A DNA stretch of 14,780 bases from an uncultured Flavobacteriales bacterium (GTDB taxonomy: Bacteria; Bacteroidota; Bacteroidia; Flavobacteriales; Crocinitomicaceae), in contig CAMLET010000017.1 in NCBI GenBank assembly GCA_946479125.1, positions 1-14,780 on the forward strand, written 5' to 3'. The notes beneath the pieces were generated by a model. That model was not told the origin of the DNA. It made no database searches and saw only the letters and a list, made by a program, of their open reading frames with translations. Positions 7,878 through 14,609 of the stretch are shown here, in pieces. The position numbers and the translations under genes were made by a program. Each line of letters begins with the position of its first letter. Position 1 is the first letter of the stretch.

Positions 7878-8886
7878 ATTTCTTTATTCGTTGATTAAAA
7901 TCCGTTTGTCTGTCCAATTCCGTGCTGATTGTCTGAACAAAAACATTTGTGGAAACCGCAAATATTTCTGCTAACCATGGACTCAATTTTACTAGGTCCT
8001 TTTCGGTTGTCACAATTGCACATTCTTGCGGTGCAAAAGTAGCAACTTTTTGCTGAATTTCCCTGATTTCACCAGCAGTGAAATTGTGGTGGTCTGCGAA
8101 TCGATTTAGTTCTACTTTGTGCGCTTTTTCAAAATGTTTTTTCAGTGCCAAAGGTTCTGCAATTGCAGTGATTAAAACTACATGCTTAAAGTCTCTCCAG
8201 GTGCTTTCTCCAATTGGTGTTGGAGTGTTGTAGTTTACCTTGCTGAAATAGATGTTTTCCTTTGAAATCGGTAATCTATTGTAGAATTCTGATTTTTGAA
8301 CTTCTGTTAAGCTTTCCGGACATTTCGTAACAACAACCAGGTCTGCCCGCTTAATGCCGGAACGAAATTCACGCAGATTTCCAGCCGGAAAGGTGAAGTC
8401 TTTGAAAACGGGTCGATCATAGGTCATTAAAACGATGTTCAGTCCAGTTTTTACCGCACGGTGCTGAAACGCGTCGTCGAGAAGAATAGGAGAGTTGGGG
8501 TGATTTTTCCGAATCCATTCCACTCCCAAAATTCGTTTTTCAGAAACAACAACCGGAACCTGTCGCTGAAAATACGACCAGTACATCATCGGTTCATCGC
8601 CAATATCCAAAGCAGTGGAATTGGTGTTTGCAATTTGTAGGCCTTTGGTTTGTCGACCATAACCACGAGAGAGAATTACCGGATGTTCATCCTGAAGCAA
8701 TTCAGCGATCTCTTTGGTTAATGGTGATTTTCCTGTGCCTCCAACGGTAATATTTCCAATGCAGATACTTGCTCCGGGAATTTCAAAACTCTTTTTCCAG
8801 CCTAAGGTATAGGACAAATTCTTGAATGCGACAATTAAGCCGTAAATCAAGTTGAATGGGAGAAGAAGTAACCGAAGATTTCGCAT
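7846..8886 (-). CDS. lpxK: Tetraacyldisaccharide 4'-kinase LpxK
   Basis: LpxK phosphorylates the 4' position of the lipid A disaccharide precursor to give lipid IVA, at the cytoplasmic face of the inner membrane. The N-terminal hydrophobic segment LRLLLLPFNLIYGLIVAF is the usual membrane anchor. Next come the Walker A loop GGTGKSP, the RGYGR block, GDEPMMY, DDAFQHR (usually DDGFQHR in the family), FPAGNLRE, DHHNFT and TTEKD. The start is set at the ATG at 8886, giving 346 residues. The reading frame extends 15 codons further to a TTG at 8931, but those residues are not hydrophobic and family members normally begin at the MRNLRLLLLPF-like sequence. A one-mismatch -7-like box TATCTTCG lies at 8899-8892, very close to the ATG. 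It is the first gene of the minus-strand run. Confidence 0.93.
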   Translation of the reverse strand: MRNLRLLLLPFNLIYGLIVAFKNLSYTLGWKKSFEIPGASICIGNITVGGTGKSPLTKEIAELLQDEHPVILSRGYGRQTKGLQIANTNSTALDIGDEPMMYWSYFQRQVPVVVSEKRILGVEWIRKNHPNSPILLDDAFQHRAVKTGLNIVLMTYDRPVFKDFTFPAGNLREFRSGIKRADLVVVTKCPESLTEVQKSEFYNRLPISKENIYFSKVNYNTPTPIGESTWRDFKHVVLITAIAEPLALKKHFEKAHKVELNRFADHHNFTAGEIREIQQKVATFAPQECAIVTTEKDLVKLSPWLAEIFAVSTNVFVQTISTELDRQTDFNQRIKKYVVITNERGS

Positions 8887-8955
8887 CAAGGCGAAGATAC
8901 AATTTACTTCGACAACTTTCGTGTTCGCCAAGTATGCAATTCTATTGAGAAATGA

Positions 8956-8963
8956 TAAATTTG
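8956..8963 (+). promoter_or_regulatory. Candidate Bacteroidota -7 box for the hybrid kinase
   Basis: TAAATTTG matches the Bacteroidota -7 consensus TAnnTTTG exactly and lies 23 nt before the proposed TTG start codon. No convincing TTG -33 element sits 17-23 nt upstream, so this is a partial promoter call. Confidence 0.35.
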
Positions 8964-8986
8964 TTTAGGAACAAATACCAGGAAAG

Positions 8987-11032
8987 TTGGACAGCTACAT
9001 CAAAGATATCAATAGGATAAAGGCGCTTTTGGAGTATGCCATTATTGATACTCCTCCGGACGAATATTATGATACACTCAACAATCTCGTATCAACGATT
9101 TGTAAAACCCCCATTTCATTAATCACATTTATCGATGATGAAAGACAGTGGTACAAATCGAAAATTGGAGTAGGTATGGATGAGGTTTCTGTTGAAGAGA
9201 GTATTTGTCAATATTCTCTTCACGAAAACGATATAATGGAGATTTCGGACACGTTAGAGGATAAACGTTTGGTCGATCATCCACATGTACAAATTGAAAA
9301 TGGAATTCGATTTTATGTCAGCATTCCTTTGCGATCTGAGAGTGGTTATGTCATTGGTTCAGTGTGTGCTGCCGATGTCAAACCGCAATATTTGGACGAA
9401 ATACAAAAACAGTCTTTACGTGATGTAGCTAAAATGGTCATGATACATTTGGAAGCTAAAAAGCGTAACCAGGATATGGGAAGCGAGCTGACAGAAGTGT
9501 TGAACGAAAAGATCAAAACATCTGAAAAACAAATAAAGATACAGGAACAGGTTTACAATAATTTATTCCAGGCAATCGGTCAATCCAATGCAGTTATTGA
9601 GTTCTCTAAAGAGGGTACAATCCTTAATTTGAACCAACAATACGCCGATATGATGGGGTATTCGGTTGAAGAATTGATTGGGCAGAAACATGCAATGTTG
9701 CTTACAGAACCAGACAATGAGTTTTTGTGGGAGAAGTTAGCAGCGGGTGAGCCGTATGCCGGGAAATTCAAACGCAAAAACAAGAATGGAGATACGATCT
9801 GGATTCAGGCTTCATATAGCCCTGTTATTGATCTGAATGGAGAGATCGCCCGGATTACTAATATATCTATTGATATTACAAAAGATGTACTTGCCATAAA
9901 ATCGCTGGAGGAACTGAATAATCAAAAAGACAATTTTATTGCGAATGTAAGTCACGAACTGCGTTCACCAATTCATGCCATTTTAGGTTTTACAGACCTC
10001 TTATTGGAAGTTGAAGAAGATGTGAAAAAGCAAAAGCAGCTTCAGTCTGTTAAAACCAGTGGCGACAGCTTGCTTTATTTGGTAAACGGAATTTTGGATT
10101 TGAGTAAGATTGAAGCGGGTTTGTTCCAATTTGATAAATGTGATTTCCGGTTGAAGGAGGTTGTTGAAAATGTGTTCACCATTTTAGAAGGAAAAGCAAA
10201 AGAGAAAAATCTTTCGTTCAAGTATGAAATTGCTTCGCAGGTTCCGGATTTTATTAGTGGAGATCCGAATAGATTGACACAGATATTGATCAATTTATTG
10301 GATAATGCCTTAAAATTCACGGAACGTGGTGAAGTTAAATTGATCATTTCTGCAGAACTAACATCGTCCGGCCGAGCTACGTTGAACTTTATTGTTCAGG
10401 ATACAGGAATTGGTATTGCTCCTGATAAACTGGAAAGTGTTTTTGGTCGTTTTACACAGGCTGAAAGTGACACAACCCGTAAGTATGGTGGAACTGGTCT
10501 TGGGTTGAATATTTGTAAACTTCTGGTTGAAAAACAAGGTGGATCAATAGCTGTAAAAAGCATTCCGAACGAAAAAACGGAGTTCTATTTTACAATTCAA
10601 TTCGAAATTCCTGAAGTAAAGGAGAAAGTAAAGGAAGAAGATGCTGAATCCGACTATAGTTCATTAAAAGGCAGCGTTCTTATGTGCGAAGACAGCAGAC
10701 TTAATCTGTTTTTTGCTCAGCAGCTTTTTGACATGACTAATCTTGAACTGGACACAGCTAAAAACGGAAAAGAAGGCATTGAAATGTTCAAACAGAAAAA
10801 CTATGATTTGGTTTTAATGGACATCCAGATGCCTGAAATGGACGGTTATCAGGCTACAGAATACATTCGCAAAGAGCTGGGTTCGAAAACTCCAATTATT
10901 GCAATCACGGCTCATTCCATAATTAAGGAAAAAGAAAAATGCTTTGAAGTAGGAATGAACGACTATCTATCGAAACCGTTTAAGAAAAATGAATTGTTTG
11001 AGAAGATAGGGAAGTGGATGAAGGCCGAATAG
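8987..11032 (+). CDS. Soluble GAF-PAS hybrid histidine kinase with receiver
   Basis: A 681-residue signalling protein without transmembrane segments, so it senses a cytoplasmic cue. Domains in order: GAF (about 14-155, with the typical LLEYAIIDTPPDEYYD start), a short coiled linker (about 155-190), PAS (about 190-300), HisKA with phospho-acceptor H323 in NVSHELRSP, HATPase_c (N-box N440, DTGIGI from 472, GGTGLGL from about 502), and a C-terminal receiver (about 563-681) with phospho-acceptor D612 and conserved K663 in SKPF. All catalytic residues are present. The start is an inferred TTG: an in-frame TAG lies at 8966-8968, no ATG or GTG occurs between it and 8987, and AGGAAAG directly precedes the TTG. 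The GAF fold needs the N-terminal residues, so a downstream ATG is unlikely. No response regulator is adjacent; the output partner is unknown. Neither the GAF nor the PAS ligand can be predicted. Confidence 0.93.
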   Translation: MDSYIKDINRIKALLEYAIIDTPPDEYYDTLNNLVSTICKTPISLITFIDDERQWYKSKIGVGMDEVSVEESICQYSLHENDIMEISDTLEDKRLVDHPHVQIENGIRFYVSIPLRSESGYVIGSVCAADVKPQYLDEIQKQSLRDVAKMVMIHLEAKKRNQDMGSELTEVLNEKIKTSEKQIKIQEQVYNNLFQAIGQSNAVIEFSKEGTILNLNQQYADMMGYSVEELIGQKHAMLLTEPDNEFLWEKLAAGEPYAGKFKRKNKNGDTIWIQASYSPVIDLNGEIARITNISIDITKDVLAIKSLEELNNQKDNFIANVSHELRSPIHAILGFTDLLLEVEEDVKKQKQLQSVKTSGDSLLYLVNGILDLSKIEAGLFQFDKCDFRLKEVVENVFTILEGKAKEKNLSFKYEIASQVPDFISGDPNRLTQILINLLDNALKFTERGEVKLIISAELTSSGRATLNFIVQDTGIGIAPDKLESVFGRFTQAESDTTRKYGGTGLGLNICKLLVEKQGGSIAVKSIPNEKTEFYFTIQFEIPEVKEKVKEEDAESDYSSLKGSVLMCEDSRLNLFFAQQLFDMTNLELDTAKNGKEGIEMFKQKNYDLVLMDIQMPEMDGYQATEYIRKELGSKTPIIAITAHSIIKEKEKCFEVGMNDYLSKPFKKNELFEKIGKWMKAE

Positions 11033-11049
11033 AACTAACTCTTCAAGAA

Positions 11050-11484
11050 TTACTTTGTTCTCACCAATGTGTTCACATAATAAACATGAGGCCAGTCTTC
11101 AATCGTTAGTGAATCGTTCTGGTAATACACGTTGTAGGTATAATAGAAATCTTTCAGTACCATTAACGTGAAGTATGCAGAATGAGAACTTCCTTCTGAA
11201 AAATCACCTGAAGCAAAATCAACATCGGGCTCCTTTAACTCATTGTCATTCTCAAACATTTGCACTCTTCCGTTTCGTTTGATCTTTATTTTATAAGTTG
11301 TTTCTGTAGTCTCAGCATTCAAATCTGGTAATGGGTTTCCATTAAGATCCCCGTTGGGAGAGTGTGAAGTAGTCCACTCGTATTCGCCAGCCATTTCATG
11401 AAAAAGTTGCGGTTTGCGTTTGATACAAGCGGAGGTGCTGAATAAAACAAGAAGCAGAGAAATTGAAAGTATCGACTTAATCAT
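11050..11484 (-). CDS. Small lipoprotein, paralogue of 11997-12440
   Basis: A 144-residue protein I do not recognise by family. Residues 1-19 are a lipoprotein signal peptide and the lipobox ends at C20 (STSAC). The mature part is mostly predicted beta strand and starts with AGEYEWT, then a Gly/Pro/Asn-rich loop, then YKIKIKRNGRVQMFEN. This matches AGDYDWT and FGLKIKKSGKVFMYEN in the lipoprotein at 11997-12440, so the two are paralogues. The pattern loosely suggests a small lipocalin-like beta barrel, which is only an inference. It lies 42 nt after the middle lipoprotein gene, and a TACATTTG box sits in that gap, so it may be expressed separately as well. It converges on the kinase gene with only 17 nt between them and no visible terminator. 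Confidence 0.8.
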   Translation of the reverse strand: MIKSILSISLLLVLFSTSACIKRKPQLFHEMAGEYEWTTSHSPNGDLNGNPLPDLNAETTETTYKIKIKRNGRVQMFENDNELKEPDVDFASGDFSEGSSHSAYFTLMVLKDFYYTYNVYYQNDSLTIEDWPHVYYVNTLVRTK

Positions 11485-11507
11485 AATTAGGTGCTGTGTT
11501 TGATGAA

Positions 11508-11515
11508 CAAATGTA
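11508..11515 (-). promoter_or_regulatory. Candidate -7 box upstream of the third lipoprotein
   Basis: On the minus strand this reads TACATTTG, an exact TAnnTTTG match, 23 nt before the ATG of the lipoprotein ending at 11050. No TTG lies at the expected -33 distance, so support is weak. If real, it would give the last gene of the trio its own transcript. Confidence 0.3.
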
Positions 11516-11526
11516 GGTGATTTTGG

Positions 11527-12000
11527 TTAAGGTAGTTTTTTTCCTTTGAAATCCATCAAAACCGCCTGTCCAATATGATAAGTCACAAAACGATAAATGT
11601 ATAACGAGTCATTGATAGCAATCATTCTATTTTGAAATCCAGGTGAAGCACTTTGAAAGAAAATACCGTTGTGATTGTCTAATCTAACTGTATCTATGTG
11701 GGTTGATTTATTATCAAAATCTTTTGTTTGCTTAAAATACATGATTGTGGAGTCTAGTTTTGGACCAAGATTCAGAAAAATATGTTCCAGCGTAACAGTT
11801 AATGAGTCATATACTGGTTGAGACCCATCTGTTCGTGAGTATCCTCGGTATTGACCAGTAATTGTGTTGGCGTAATTGCAAAGTTCACAACTTGTTGGAT
11901 TAACAGTTTCGGTATAATCTGTATGGTCGAATTTCTTATTACAACTGTAAATTCCAATAAGAATGGGCAGTACAAAAAACAGGTGAACTTTTTTTATCAT
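11527..12000 (-). CDS. Small lipoprotein of unknown function (middle of trio)
   Basis: A 157-residue protein with no recognised family. The signal peptide ends in lipobox GIYSC (C20), followed by the charged sequence NKKFDH. A CELC pair around residues 38-41 is the only cysteine motif in the mature part. The rest alternates short predicted strands (ITGQYRGYS, DSLTVTLEHIF, MIAINDSLYIYRF), which could form a beta barrel. The ITGQYRGY segment is positioned like the AGDYDWT and AGEYEWT openings of the flanking lipoproteins, but no clear overall similarity is seen. Its ATG overlaps the TGA of the upstream lipoprotein by 4 nt (ATGA), a sign of translational coupling. Whether the CELC pair binds metal or forms a disulfide cannot be told from sequence. 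Confidence 0.78.
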   Translation of the reverse strand: MIKKVHLFFVLPILIGIYSCNKKFDHTDYTETVNPTSCELCNYANTITGQYRGYSRTDGSQPVYDSLTVTLEHIFLNLGPKLDSTIMYFKQTKDFDNKSTHIDTVRLDNHNGIFFQSASPGFQNRMIAINDSLYIYRFVTYHIGQAVLMDFKGKKLP

Positions 12001-12440
12001 TTTGAAAGGTCTAAGAAGTAATTCGTACAGTTTGAGTAAGGCCAGTTTTGATTGGTAAATCCGTATAGCGATGAAAATTCCAGCGTCTGATTCTCAAACT
12101 GGATATTAACAAGATAATAGGTTGTTGGGCCATATGGATATTGACCATAACTTTGAGTAGTAACACTCGCAATATCTCCCTTTTTGATCAGTTTTCCGTT
12201 TTCATACATAAAGACCTTTCCACTTTTTTTGATCTTGAGTCCGAAGTTGTTTCCGTTTATCTCTGGAGTATAGTTGATTAGAGGCTCACCGCTTTCTCCG
12301 TTTTCGCTATTAGTTGAATTTGTCCAATCGTAATCTCCGGCTAAACTACGTTCAAATTGTTCTTTTTCCGTCTCATTTTTATGACAGGATGAGATAAATA
12401 GACTCGTGAGTAAAAGAAGGATGAAATGGCGGTGTTTCAT
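11997..12440 (-). CDS. Small lipoprotein, first of the trio
   Basis: A 147-residue lipoprotein. The start is placed at the ATG at 12440, which gives a normal signal peptide (MKHRHFILLLLTSLFISSC, C19). The frame extends 24 codons further upstream, but that part would put non-signal residues before the hydrophobic core. The mature part begins HKNETEKEQFERS, then AGDYDWT, and contains FGLKIKKSGKVFMYENG, paralogous to the lipoprotein at 11050-11484. A Tyr/Gly/Pro-rich stretch (QSYGQYPYGPTTYY) sits in the second half. It overlaps the middle lipoprotein by 4 nt, so the three form one unit. Function is unknown. The gene is divergent from the Nif3-family gene, separated by 111 nt. Confidence 0.78.
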   Translation of the reverse strand: MKHRHFILLLLTSLFISSCHKNETEKEQFERSLAGDYDWTNSTNSENGESGEPLINYTPEINGNNFGLKIKKSGKVFMYENGKLIKKGDIASVTTQSYGQYPYGPTTYYLVNIQFENQTLEFSSLYGFTNQNWPYSNCTNYFLDLSK

Positions 12441-12501
12441 GGTATTGTACTTTAATACAAAAGTCGTAATCTTTAGATTAAGAGTTGATTTTTGGAAAAG
12501 G

Positions 12502-12534
12502 TTGGAATCCAATTTATGAATTGACTTATCTTCG
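12502..12534 (+). promoter_or_regulatory. Candidate promoter for the Nif3/zinc-ribbon pair
   Basis: TTG at 12502-12504 (-33-like) and TATCTTCG at 12527-12534 (-7-like, one mismatch to TAnnTTTG) are 22 nt apart, within the range reported for Bacteroidota promoters. The box ends 17 nt before the ATG, implying a short leader. The -33 element is part of a small palindrome, TTGGAATCCAA (12502-12512), that could be an operator. Confidence 0.4.
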
Positions 12535-12551
12535 TAATCAAATCCTTATAA

Positions 12552-13646
12552 ATGAAAGTATCAGAACTTGTTTCTTATCTCAATCAACTAGCTCCTTATT
12601 CGTATCAGGAAAGTTACGATAACTCTGGATTGCTTGTTGGCGACTCAAATGCTGAGATAAAAGGTGTTTTGGTTGCTCTTGACTGTATTGAAACGGTGCT
12701 TGACGAAGCCATTGTTGTAGGTGCAAACGTAATTGTTACACATCATCCTATCATTTTTAAAGGATTGAAACGCATAACTGGTGCAAACTACATTGAAAAA
12801 GTGGTTCAGAAAGCGATCAAACACGATTTAAATCTGATTTCTATTCATACGAATCTTGACAACATGTCATATGGTGTGAACAAAATCATCTCTGATAAAA
12901 TTGGTCTTCAGAATACCAAAATTTTACTTCCTAAGGAAAATGGATTTGTCAAATTACAAGTTTACGTTCCCGCAACCCATGCTGATTTATTGAGAAATGC
13001 TTTATCGGAAGCTGGTGCCGGAAAAATTGGTGATTACGAAGCCTGTAGTTTTTCTTTCACGGGAACCGGACGATTTATTCCTGATGAAAATGCGAATCCG
13101 TTTATTGGTAAATCGGGAGTTTTGGAAGAAGTTCAGGAAGAGAAAATTGAAGTCACAGTTCCTCAGCATAGTTTAGGCAAAGTATTGTCGGCCATGAAAC
13201 AAGCGCACCCTTACGAGGAAATTGCATACGATGTGATAGCCGTGAACAATACCAATGAACAGGTTGGAAGCGGAATGGTTGGTGAATTGTCGGCTGAAGA
13301 AGATACCGTGGAGTTTTTAAAGAGAATTAAAACTGTTTTTGGTTCCGGAGCAGTTCGTTATACAGAAATTCATTCTTCAACCGTAAAAAGAATTGCCGTT
13401 TGCGGTGGTTCTGGAAGTTTTTTGTTGAACGCAGCAAAAAGAAGCGGGGCAGACGTTTTTATTACCGCCGACTTCAAATATCACGAGTTTTTTGACGCAG
13501 AAAAGCAGATAATTATTGCGGATATCGGACATTTTGAATCAGAACAATATACTTCGGACTGGTTGTTAGCTCAAATGCAGAAAAATTTTACTACTTTTGC
13601 CGTTCGTTTAACGAGTGTAAATACGAATCCAATAAATTATCTCTAA
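12552..13646 (+). CDS. Nif3-family dinuclear metal-centre protein
   Basis: A 364-residue Nif3/YbgI/YqfO-type protein, often annotated as GTP cyclohydrolase type 2, though the in vivo role of the family is unsettled. Metal-binding residues known from the family are visible: H64-H65 in VTHHPIIF, the SIHTNLDN block with D103, and H327/E331 in IGHFESEQ. Residues about 130-235 are the inserted PII/CutA-like domain (VKLQVYVPATHADLLRNAL through HPYEEIAYDV), which separates YqfO-type long forms from the roughly 250-residue short forms. The protein is expected to be a cytosolic hexamer. It is followed after 2 nt by the zinc-ribbon gene, an arrangement that I recall as recurrent across bacteria. A one-mismatch promoter box lies just upstream. 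Confidence 0.93.
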   Translation: MKVSELVSYLNQLAPYSYQESYDNSGLLVGDSNAEIKGVLVALDCIETVLDEAIVVGANVIVTHHPIIFKGLKRITGANYIEKVVQKAIKHDLNLISIHTNLDNMSYGVNKIISDKIGLQNTKILLPKENGFVKLQVYVPATHADLLRNALSEAGAGKIGDYEACSFSFTGTGRFIPDENANPFIGKSGVLEEVQEEKIEVTVPQHSLGKVLSAMKQAHPYEEIAYDVIAVNNTNEQVGSGMVGELSAEEDTVEFLKRIKTVFGSGAVRYTEIHSSTVKRIAVCGGSGSFLLNAAKRSGADVFITADFKYHEFFDAEKQIIIADIGHFESEQYTSDWLLAQMQKNFTTFAVRLTSVNTNPINYL

Positions 13647-13648
13647 GG

Positions 13649-14398
13649 ATGGCTGCAAAAGCAAGTACTAAAGAAACAACAGTTGCTGAAAAGTTAGATG
13701 CGTTGTACGCATTGCAAAAAATTGATTCTCAAATCGATAGCATTAGAACAGTACGTGGTGAATTGCCACTTGAAGTTCAAGACCTTGAGGATGAGATTGA
13801 AGGTTTGGAGACAAGAATGAAGAAAATGCAGGAAGAGGTAAAAGAACTTGATACAGAAGTTACTGACCGTAAGAATGCAATTAAAGATGCAGAAGCTGCA
13901 ATCGTTAAGTTCAAAGAACAACAAAATAATGTGCGTAACAACCGTGAATTTGAATCTTTAGATAAAGAAATCGAATTCCAGGAGTTGGAAATTAAATTGC
14001 ACGAAAAACGTATTAAAGAAGCTAAGGCTAAAGTTGGCGCTAAGAAAGAAGTGGTTGACGAAGCAAAAGAGCGTTTGGAAATGCGTAAAGGAGATTTAGC
14101 AGTGAAACAAGGTGAACTTGATGAAATTGTTGCTGAAACTCAAAAAGACGAAGAAGTACTTCAAGCGAAATCAGAGAAAGCAAAAGCAGCTATCGATGAG
14201 CGTTTGATCATGGCTTACGATCGTTTGCGTACAAATGCTAAAAATGGTTTGGCAGTTGTTGGTGTAGATCGTGACTCTTGTGGAGGATGTTTCAACAAAA
14301 TTCCACCTCAACGTCAATTAGATATTGAAACAAGAAAAAAAGTAATCGTTTGTGAGCACTGTGGACGTATTTTAGTTCCGTCTACTATCGAAGATTAA
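13649..14398 (+). CDS. Coiled-coil C4 zinc-ribbon protein (DUF164/CT398-like)
   Basis: A 249-residue cytoplasmic protein with no signal peptide. Residues about 12-195 are a long antiparallel coiled-coil hairpin, extremely rich in Glu and Lys with a helical heptad pattern. The C-terminus is a zinc ribbon with two cysteine pairs, C211-GG-C214 and C235-EH-C238. This is the architecture of the CT398/HP0958 (zf-RING_7) family, members of which act as chaperones or adaptors in flagellar or type III secretion and bind RNA or sigma factors in some bacteria. No flagellar genes are present, so the role here is open. The gene starts 2 nt after the Nif3-family stop codon, so the two are one operon, and it ends at a clear terminator. 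Confidence 0.9.
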   Translation: MAAKASTKETTVAEKLDALYALQKIDSQIDSIRTVRGELPLEVQDLEDEIEGLETRMKKMQEEVKELDTEVTDRKNAIKDAEAAIVKFKEQQNNVRNNREFESLDKEIEFQELEIKLHEKRIKEAKAKVGAKKEVVDEAKERLEMRKGDLAVKQGELDEIVAETQKDEEVLQAKSEKAKAAIDERLIMAYDRLRTNAKNGLAVVGVDRDSCGGCFNKIPPQRQLDIETRKKVIVCEHCGRILVPSTIED

Positions 14399-14418
14399 TT
14401 TTCAAACATATTTTAAAG

Positions 14419-14447
14419 AAAGGAGATCAGTTTTGGTCTCCTTTTTT
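14419..14447 (+). terminator. Rho-independent terminator after the zinc-ribbon gene
   Basis: AAAGGAGATCA at 14419-14429 pairs with the segment ending at 14444, giving about 11 bp with one G-T wobble and a small loop, followed by a run of six T at 14442-14447. It begins 20 nt after the stop codon. A perfect 9-nt outer inverted repeat (TTTCAAACA at 14400-14408, TGTTTGAAA at 14447-14455) encloses it. Confidence 0.88.
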
Positions 14448-14458
14448 GTTTGAAATAA

Positions 14459-14490
14459 TTGTAGGGGAGGGTCGCGACCTTCCCCTACAA
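14459..14490. repeat. 32-nt near-perfect intergenic palindrome
   Basis: The arm TTGTAGGGGAGGGTCG meets its reverse complement with no loop, centred on TCGCGA at 14474/14475. A single pair (G14469 with T14480) is a G-T wobble instead of Watson-Crick. It is far more GC-rich than the surrounding AT-rich spacer. The ends GTAGGGG/CCCCTAC recall palindromic intergenic repeats that I remember from Bacteroidota and cyanobacteria genomes. It has no T run, and a terminator already sits just upstream, so a terminator role is unlikely. Confidence 0.85.
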
Positions 14491-14575
14491 GGTTATCAAT
14501 GTTAAATATGTTTTTTTTCTTTCAACACTTCACCGAAAGTTTCAATATTTCCATGGTTAGGGCGATCCGAATGGT

Positions 14576-14583
14576 TATTTTTG
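14576..14583 (+). promoter_or_regulatory. Candidate -7 box for the CcsA/ResB-like gene
   Basis: TATTTTTG matches TAnnTTTG exactly and ends 26 nt before the ATG. A TTAG at 14557-14560 is the closest -33-like element but is imperfect and slightly too near. The preceding terminator makes an independent promoter here necessary. Confidence 0.45.
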
Positions 14584-14609
14584 CAGACGGAAAATAAATC
14601 CGTTTTTAG

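Larger units (their letters stand above)
14399..14609. other. Intergenic region, longest in the window
   Basis: This 211-nt spacer holds, in order, the terminator of the zinc-ribbon gene, the 32-nt palindrome, about 85 nt of AT-rich sequence in which I see nothing, and the promoter-like box and leader of the CcsA/ResB-like gene. No coding frame of useful length or RNA gene is visible. Confidence 0.7.

Noticed and set aside
8887..8931. N-terminal extension of LpxK starting from a TTG
   Set aside because: The extra 15 residues precede the normal family N-terminus and the codon is TTG, while an ATG at 8886 fits the membrane-anchor start.
12441..12512. N-terminal extension of the first lipoprotein of the trio
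   Set aside because: It would add 24 residues before an otherwise standard lipoprotein signal peptide; the ATG at 12440 is much better.
14587..14607. ACGGA/TCCGT hairpin followed by T5 just before the CcsA/ResB-like start, as a possible attenuator
   Set aside because: The stem is only 5 bp with a 7-nt AT loop and probably starts at or before the transcription start, so it is too weak to call.
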